NCBI GenBank assembly: GCA_026416655.1
Contig: JAOAES010000089.1
Span: 1 to 8,269, forward strand
Direction of reading: 5' to 3'
Source of the DNA: Fimbriimonadales bacterium
Lineage (GTDB): Bacteria; Armatimonadota; Fimbriimonadia; Fimbriimonadales; GBS-DC
DNA: 8,269 nt
Below are positions 5,130-8,269 of this stretch, piece by piece. The notes below the pieces were generated by a model. The model searched no databases, was not told the origin of the DNA, and was given only the letters and a program-made list of their open reading frames with translations. Made by a program: the position numbers and the translations under genes. The first letter of the stretch is position 1. Every line of letters starts with the position of its first letter.

Positions 5130-6560
5130 ATGCCGATGCGGTCTGACTTAGTGCGTGTGGGCGCGGTGTTGCTCTTAGGCATAGCGCTGCTCCTCGTCGG
5201 CTTGCAGTTTCTGCAGGCGCGCTTCTCCGATCGAGGACATTATCTAATCAAGGCGCGCTTTGCAGACGCGCGGAATGTGTCGGCGGGGGCACAGGTGCTG
5301 ATGGCAGGTGTGCCCGTGGGCTTTGTCAAGGCGGTCGAGCTGGAAGGGACGCCCCCGAAAGCGACTCTCACTCTGGCGATTCGCAACGCGGTGCAGATTC
5401 CGGAAGGCTCCACTTTTCGGCTCTCTGGTGGGCTGTTGTTGCCGGGCGAGACGCGCGTGGAGATTGTCCCGCCTGACCAGGTGCGCGGCGTGCTGACTGC
5501 AGGAAGCGTGGTGGACGGCGAGCCGCCCTTAGACCTCAGTCGTGCCTTTGACCGCTTCGCCCCTGAAATCGAGGCGACTTTGCAGGAGGTTCAACGCACA
5601 CTCGCCGCGGCGCGCGCCCTACTGGAAGACCAGCAACTGCGCACCGCCGTACAAGATACACTACAGGCGGTTGAACGCGCCACGAACCAGACCACGCGCT
5701 TGCTGGCGCAGGCGGAAGGTTTGCTCAGTGAGAATCGCGGCTCGGTGCGCCGCCTGCTCGCCAGCGCCGCCGACGCCACGCGCGAGATGAACCGCGCCCT
5801 CCAGGCGACCAATCAACTGCTTAATGACCCACAGCTCAACCAAGACCTGCGTGCTACCCTCGCCAGCGCACGCGCCAGTGCCGAGCGCGTAGAACAGATT
5901 CTCGAGGAAGTCAACCAGCTCGTCGCCGATGAGGACGTTCAGCAAAATCTGAAAGCGACCGTCGAAAATGTGCGCACGGTGAGTGAACGCGCGATTGAGC
6001 TTGCCGACAAAACCGGCGCCGTGCTGGACAACGCCGAAGCGCTCACGCGCAATCTAAATGAAACGCTCAACGAGGCGCGCCCCGTCCTCCAGCAGGCGAG
6101 CGATTCGTTCCGCAAAGTGAACGAGTCGCTGGAAAACTTCGCCAGCGCACGCACCTTCGGCGTACGCGACGCGACCTACCTGCTCGATATGGGCTACAAC
6201 ACCGACCTTGAGCGCTATCGCACCGACCTGATTGCCACTTTTTACCTGCAAAACCAGAACCAGCTGCGGATTGGGCTGTACGATTTCACCGAGTCGGACC
6301 ACCTCATCGCGCAGTATGGGACGCCGCTCAGTTCTGGTCTGCTCCTGCGCTATGGCATCTATGGCGCGAAAGCAGGTTTTGGGGTAGACTATAGGTTCAG
6401 CGAGCAGGGTCTATTGACGCTTGACCTGTTCGATCCGAACAACTGGCGCGGGCATGCGCGGCTACACTGGCGCATCTCGGAGGGCGTATGGCTCTGGGGT
6501 GGACTCGACAGCCCCTTCCGACGCAACCAGCCCGCGTTCGGCATACGCATTCAACGCTAA
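5130..6560 (+). CDS. MCE/MlaD-type lipid transport protein with helical stalk and C-terminal beta-rich domain
   Basis: The 476-residue product begins with a membrane segment (about residues 9-27, no lipobox), then an MCE domain (about 37-117: YLIKARFADARNV, GAQVLMAGVPVGFV, and a hydrophobic pore-loop-like LSGGLLLPGET). MCE proteins form hexameric rings in the periplasm that shuttle phospholipids for an MlaFE-type ABC transporter. Residues 135-335 are almost wholly helical and Gln/Ala/Arg-rich, with degenerate repeats (such as DPQLNQDLRATL and DEDVQQNLKATV) typical of a long stalk. Residues 345-476 are instead rich in aromatics and Gly with alternating strands (LIATFYL, QLRIGLYDF, SGLLLRYGIYG, AGFGVDYRF, LLTLDLF, ARLHWRI), resembling outer-membrane beta strands. 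A single polypeptide might therefore span the envelope. No mlaE, mlaF or mlaC gene is in the window. ATG 5130 is preceded by a weak AGG; Met3 (ATG 5136) is an alternative start. The gene lies 13 bases upstream of rplI. Confidence 0.88.
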   Translation: MPMRSDLVRVGAVLLLGIALLLVGLQFLQARFSDRGHYLIKARFADARNVSAGAQVLMAGVPVGFVKAVELEGTPPKATLTLAIRNAVQIPEGSTFRLSGGLLLPGETRVEIVPPDQVRGVLTAGSVVDGEPPLDLSRAFDRFAPEIEATLQEVQRTLAAARALLEDQQLRTAVQDTLQAVERATNQTTRLLAQAEGLLSENRGSVRRLLASAADATREMNRALQATNQLLNDPQLNQDLRATLASARASAERVEQILEEVNQLVADEDVQQNLKATVENVRTVSERAIELADKTGAVLDNAEALTRNLNETLNEARPVLQQASDSFRKVNESLENFASARTFGVRDATYLLDMGYNTDLERYRTDLIATFYLQNQNQLRIGLYDFTESDHLIAQYGTPLSSGLLLRYGIYGAKAGFGVDYRFSEQGLLTLDLFDPNNWRGHARLHWRISEGVWLWGGLDSPFRRNQPAFGIRIQR

Positions 6561-6565
6561 GGAGG
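6561..6565 (+). promoter_or_regulatory. Ribosome-binding site of rplI
   Basis: GGAGG directly follows the MCE stop codon and lies eight bases before ATG 6574. It fixes the rplI start at 6574 even though the same frame stays open far upstream inside the MCE gene. Confidence 0.85.
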
Positions 6566-6573
6566 CAAATACG

Positions 6574-7032
6574 ATGGAAGTGATTCTGGTGCGCGACGTG
6601 CCCAACTTGGGCAAAGCGGGCGATATTAAAAAAGTGGCGGGCGGCTATGCGCGCAACTACCTGATCCCGAAAGGCTGGGCGGTGCCCGCTACGAAAGGCA
6701 ATCTGAAAGCGCGCGCGGAGCGCGAGCGCGTGCGTAAAGAACGCGCGGAGCAAATCCGTCAGGCGGCGCGTGAAATCGCTGCCAAACTGAACGGGCAAAC
6801 CGTTACGATTCAGGGACGCACCGCGCCCAACTCCACCAAGCTCTTCGGCGCGGTGACCGCCGACGCCATCGCCGAGGCGATTCAGCAACAGCACGGCGTG
6901 CGCGTGGACAAGCGCACCATCGATCTGCTGGATCCGATTAAGATGGCGGGAACTTACACGGTGCCCATCCGCTGGGAAGCCGATATTGAGGCGACGATTA
7001 CCGTCGAAGTGAAAGGGGCGGCGGAGGAATAA
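6574..7032 (+). CDS. rplI: 50S ribosomal protein L9
   Basis: The 152-residue protein is full length for bacterial L9, which binds 23S rRNA near the base of the L1 stalk. The N-terminal domain is highly typical: MEVILVRDVPNLGKAGD, then the signature IKKVAGGYARNYLIPKGWA (about 18-36). A long connecting helix with Arg/Glu repeats follows (about 40-75), then the C-terminal domain with KLFGAVTADAIAEAI and the beta strands TYTVPIRWEADIEATITVEV. The usual neighbours of rplI (rpsF, ssb, rpsR, dnaB) are absent; instead the gene sits 13 bases behind an MCE lipid-transport gene and probably shares its transcript. The strong GGAGG means it can be translated well from that message. It ends 18 bases before the inverted repeat at 7050. 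Confidence 0.97.
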   Translation: MEVILVRDVPNLGKAGDIKKVAGGYARNYLIPKGWAVPATKGNLKARAERERVRKERAEQIRQAAREIAAKLNGQTVTIQGRTAPNSTKLFGAVTADAIAEAIQQQHGVRVDKRTIDLLDPIKMAGTYTVPIRWEADIEATITVEVKGAAEE

Positions 7033-7049
7033 CGCTGCCCTCTGTGATT

Positions 7050-7106
7050 GTCGGCGTGGACGCCGACGCCACGTAAGAAAACCGTAGCGTCGGCGTCCAC
7101 GCCGAC
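7050..7106. repeat. Nested inverted repeat between convergent rplI and fliT-like gene; possible bidirectional terminator or REP-like element
   Basis: The arms 7050-7073 and 7083-7106 are reverse complements over 24 bases with one mismatch (20 perfect), around a nine-base loop TAAGAAAAC. Each arm holds its own palindrome, GTCGGCGT-GG-ACGCCGAC on the left and GTCGGCGT-CC-ACGCCGAC on the right, so the RNA could form one long stem or two short ones. The element fills most of the 83-base gap between two converging genes, where a two-way terminator is expected. There is no T-tract, so an intrinsic terminator is not certain. The sharp, self-similar structure also fits a dispersed palindromic element. 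Confidence 0.75.
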
Positions 7107-7115
7107 GAATAAGCC

Positions 7116-7451
7116 TCATCCCTCCGCCTCAAACTTCCAGTCGAGGTGAGCAGGCGTTTCGTAGGAGTCGGCGCACTGACGCTGCAGGGTTTCCTGCTCC
7201 AGGTCGGTGAGCAACGCGCGCTGTTTGCGACGCAATAGGGCTTGACAGCGTTCGTCGGCGTCCAGGGCGCGGCGTAGCAAGGGCAGCCAGTTCGGGTCAG
7301 GCTCCAGCTTTTCCAGCATCCGCAGGCTCTCCTCGCGTCGCTGGAGCAGTCCCGCCACCTCGTCCCAGCGCTCCTCCTCGATGGCATCCTCCAGGCAGAG
7401 GCTCAGCATCCAGAAGTCGTGCAACAGGGTCTCAATGAGCGATTTAGCCAT
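7116..7451 (-). CDS. fliT: FliT-like flagellar export chaperone
   Basis: This 111-residue protein is nearly all helical, with a pattern of Leu/Glu/Arg residues and no membrane segment, as expected for a small cytoplasmic flagellar chaperone that holds the cap protein FliD before export. Sequence conservation in this family is poor, so the assignment rests mainly on position: it is the third gene of a fliD-fliS-fliT order. Helix 1 covers about residues 3-24, helix 2 about 27-48 (WDEVAGLLQRREESLRMLEK) and helix 3 about 56-90. The ATG overlaps the end of fliS by eight bases, and AGGTGA, about six bases before it, is its ribosome-binding site. An FlgN-like or otherwise uncharacterised chaperone is the alternative. 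The inverted repeat at 7050 follows nine bases after the stop. Confidence 0.65.
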   Translation of the reverse strand: MAKSLIETLLHDFWMLSLCLEDAIEEERWDEVAGLLQRREESLRMLEKLEPDPNWLPLLRRALDADERCQALLRRKQRALLTDLEQETLQRQCADSYETPAHLDWKFEAEG

Positions 7452-7866
7452 GCAAACTCACCTTCGCCGTAGGCATTCGCACCTGCGCCTCCGCTTCGGT
7501 CGCGATAGTATCCCACGCTTCACGCAGGTCGGAGAGCAGGTCTACGACATGCTCCAGCCGCTCCGGGCTGTCTTGCAGGTTCGCCTCGACCAGCTGATTG
7601 TACATGTAGGTGTATAAGCGGAACAGGTTCTCAGCGATTTCGCCGCCTTTGTCGAAGTCAAGGCTGCTGATGAGTTCCGCGAGGATTTTCTGGGCGCGCT
7701 GCAGTCGGGCGTTCTGTGTCTCATAGTCGCGCTGGCGCATCGCGTAGAGGGCTTCGTTGATGAAGCGGATTGCGCCATCGTAGAGCATCACAATCAGCCG
7801 CGCGGGGCTGGCGGTCTCTACCGCTGTCTCCAAGTATCGCTCATAACCGTTCACGCCACCGTACAT
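7444..7866 (-). CDS. fliS: Flagellar secretion chaperone FliS
   Basis: FliS binds the C-terminus of flagellin in the cytoplasm, prevents premature polymerisation and delivers it to the flagellar export gate. At 140 residues it is slightly longer than the common 120-135 range. Diagnostic regions are YERYLETAVETASPARLIVMLYDGAIRFI (about 8-36), the central SLDFDKGGEIAENLFRLYTYMYNQLVEANL (about 68-97) and VVDLLSDLREAW (107-118), giving the expected helical bundle. The ATG at 7866 follows GGGAGG on the minus strand with an 11-base spacer. It begins 22 bases after the fliD stop and overlaps the fliT-like gene by eight bases, so the three genes are surely co-transcribed. No flagellin gene is in the window. 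Confidence 0.95.
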   Translation of the reverse strand: MYGGVNGYERYLETAVETASPARLIVMLYDGAIRFINEALYAMRQRDYETQNARLQRAQKILAELISSLDFDKGGEIAENLFRLYTYMYNQLVEANLQDSPERLEHVVDLLSDLREAWDTIATEAEAQVRMPTAKVSLHG

Positions 7867-7877
7867 TACCTATCTTG

Positions 7878-7883
7878 CCTCCC
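7878..7883 (-). promoter_or_regulatory. Ribosome-binding site of fliS
   Basis: On the minus strand GGGAGG precedes ATG 7866 by 11 bases, slightly longer than ideal, in the 22-base fliD-fliS gap. It supports the chosen fliS start. Confidence 0.65.
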
Positions 7884-7888
7884 TCGGA

Positions 7889-8269
7889 TTATCCTGAGCC
7901 AGGACGTGGCAAGCTGGAAGCAAACGCTGCCAGCCGCGCGCCCTGACTCTGCATCTGACTAATCGCGCGTTCCATACGGGCAAACTGCTCGCGCAGCATA
8001 AGTTGTCGCCGACTCACCTCTTCGCGAATCGATTCGATTTGCCGATCGATCGCGCTCATCTGGTCGCGCAGAGTGTTCGTTGCGTTCTGGATATCGCCGT
8101 TCACAATATCGGTCACCTGACGTGCGAACAAGCGCACCTGATCCGCGACGCCGCGTGTGAAATGCACACGCCCGTAGGTTCCGGGCGCAGTCGCCGTCAC
8201 GCGAATCTGTAGCCCCGCAGTGTTCGGATTGTCGCTGTTGCCTGTCAGGAACTGTCCGCGCCCTGTGGC
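7889..8269 (-). CDS. fliD: Flagellar filament cap protein FliD, C-terminal part
   Basis: The frame is open to the right edge, so the gene begins outside the window; 126 C-terminal residues are visible. FliD forms the oligomeric cap at the filament tip that folds incoming flagellin. The visible part matches the FliD C-terminal region: a short beta segment with GLQIRVTA, then a GVADQVRLFARQVTDIVNGDI helix start, and a long coiled coil with LRDQMSAIDRQIESIREEVSRR and the hallmark REQFARMERAISQMQSQGARL. This coiled coil packs with the N-terminus in the assembled cap and is the region FliT chaperones bind. It is followed by fliS 22 bases downstream. Confidence 0.9.
   Translation of the reverse strand, partial: ATGRGQFLTGNSDNPNTAGLQIRVTATAPGTYGRVHFTRGVADQVRLFARQVTDIVNGDIQNATNTLRDQMSAIDRQIESIREEVSRRQLMLREQFARMERAISQMQSQGARLAAFASSLPRPGSG

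Noticed and set aside
6397..7119. 240-codon minus-strand frame across the end of the MCE gene and rplI
   Set aside because: It runs antisense to conserved L9 and through the inverted repeat, and is Arg/His-rich without recognisable domains.

Overview
The window is GC-rich bacterial DNA (roughly 60% by eye, not counted). It is densely packed with single-copy chromosomal genes. A PEP-CTERM protein ending in a hydrophobic stretch and a Lys/Arg tail, an MCE lipid-transport protein and a flagellar filament-cap operon together suggest a flagellated diderm bacterium. The style (short linkers, RKRKRR-type PEP-CTERM tail, long MCE protein, leaderless-looking starts) fits Armatimonadota or a similar lineage, but that is an impression from sequence style, not a phylogenetic result. 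No rRNA, tRNA, CRISPR array, integrase or insertion sequence was seen, and no gene-free stretch exceeds about 105 bases.

Layout. 2-694 (+): C-terminal part of a PEP-CTERM surface protein, cut by the left edge. 2900-715 (-): a two-gene unit in which a lactate 2-monooxygenase-like FMN enzyme is translationally coupled (TGATG) to mtnA, the methionine-salvage isomerase; a hairpin covers the ribosome-binding site of the first gene. 3004-3912 (+): a stand-alone protein with PD-(D/E)XK nuclease motifs resembling the nuclease half of Card1/Can2-type (DUF1887) proteins, without a recognisable CARF domain. 4697-3909 (-): a membrane-anchored NodB-type polysaccharide deacetylase, whose stop codon overlaps that of the nuclease gene. 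4718-7032 (+): a probable three-gene unit of a small unknown protein, an MCE/MlaD-type protein with a long helical stalk and a C-terminal beta-rich domain, and ribosomal protein L9. 8269-7116 (-): fliD (partial), fliS and a fliT-like chaperone gene.

Two themes stand out. First, the deacetylase gene and the 4718 gene diverge from only 20 bases that hold a symmetric TATAAT-like element, so both transcripts should be leaderless or nearly so. Second, several products concern the cell envelope (PEP-CTERM protein, deacetylase, MCE transporter, flagellum). The MCE protein looks like a one-piece inner-to-outer-membrane bridge. A perfect 20-base inverted repeat, whose arms are themselves palindromes, separates convergent rplI and the flagellar genes and may be a bidirectional terminator or a dispersed REP-like element. 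The most plausible candidates for undescribed biology are the orphan nuclease, the MCE bridge and the shared palindromic promoter.
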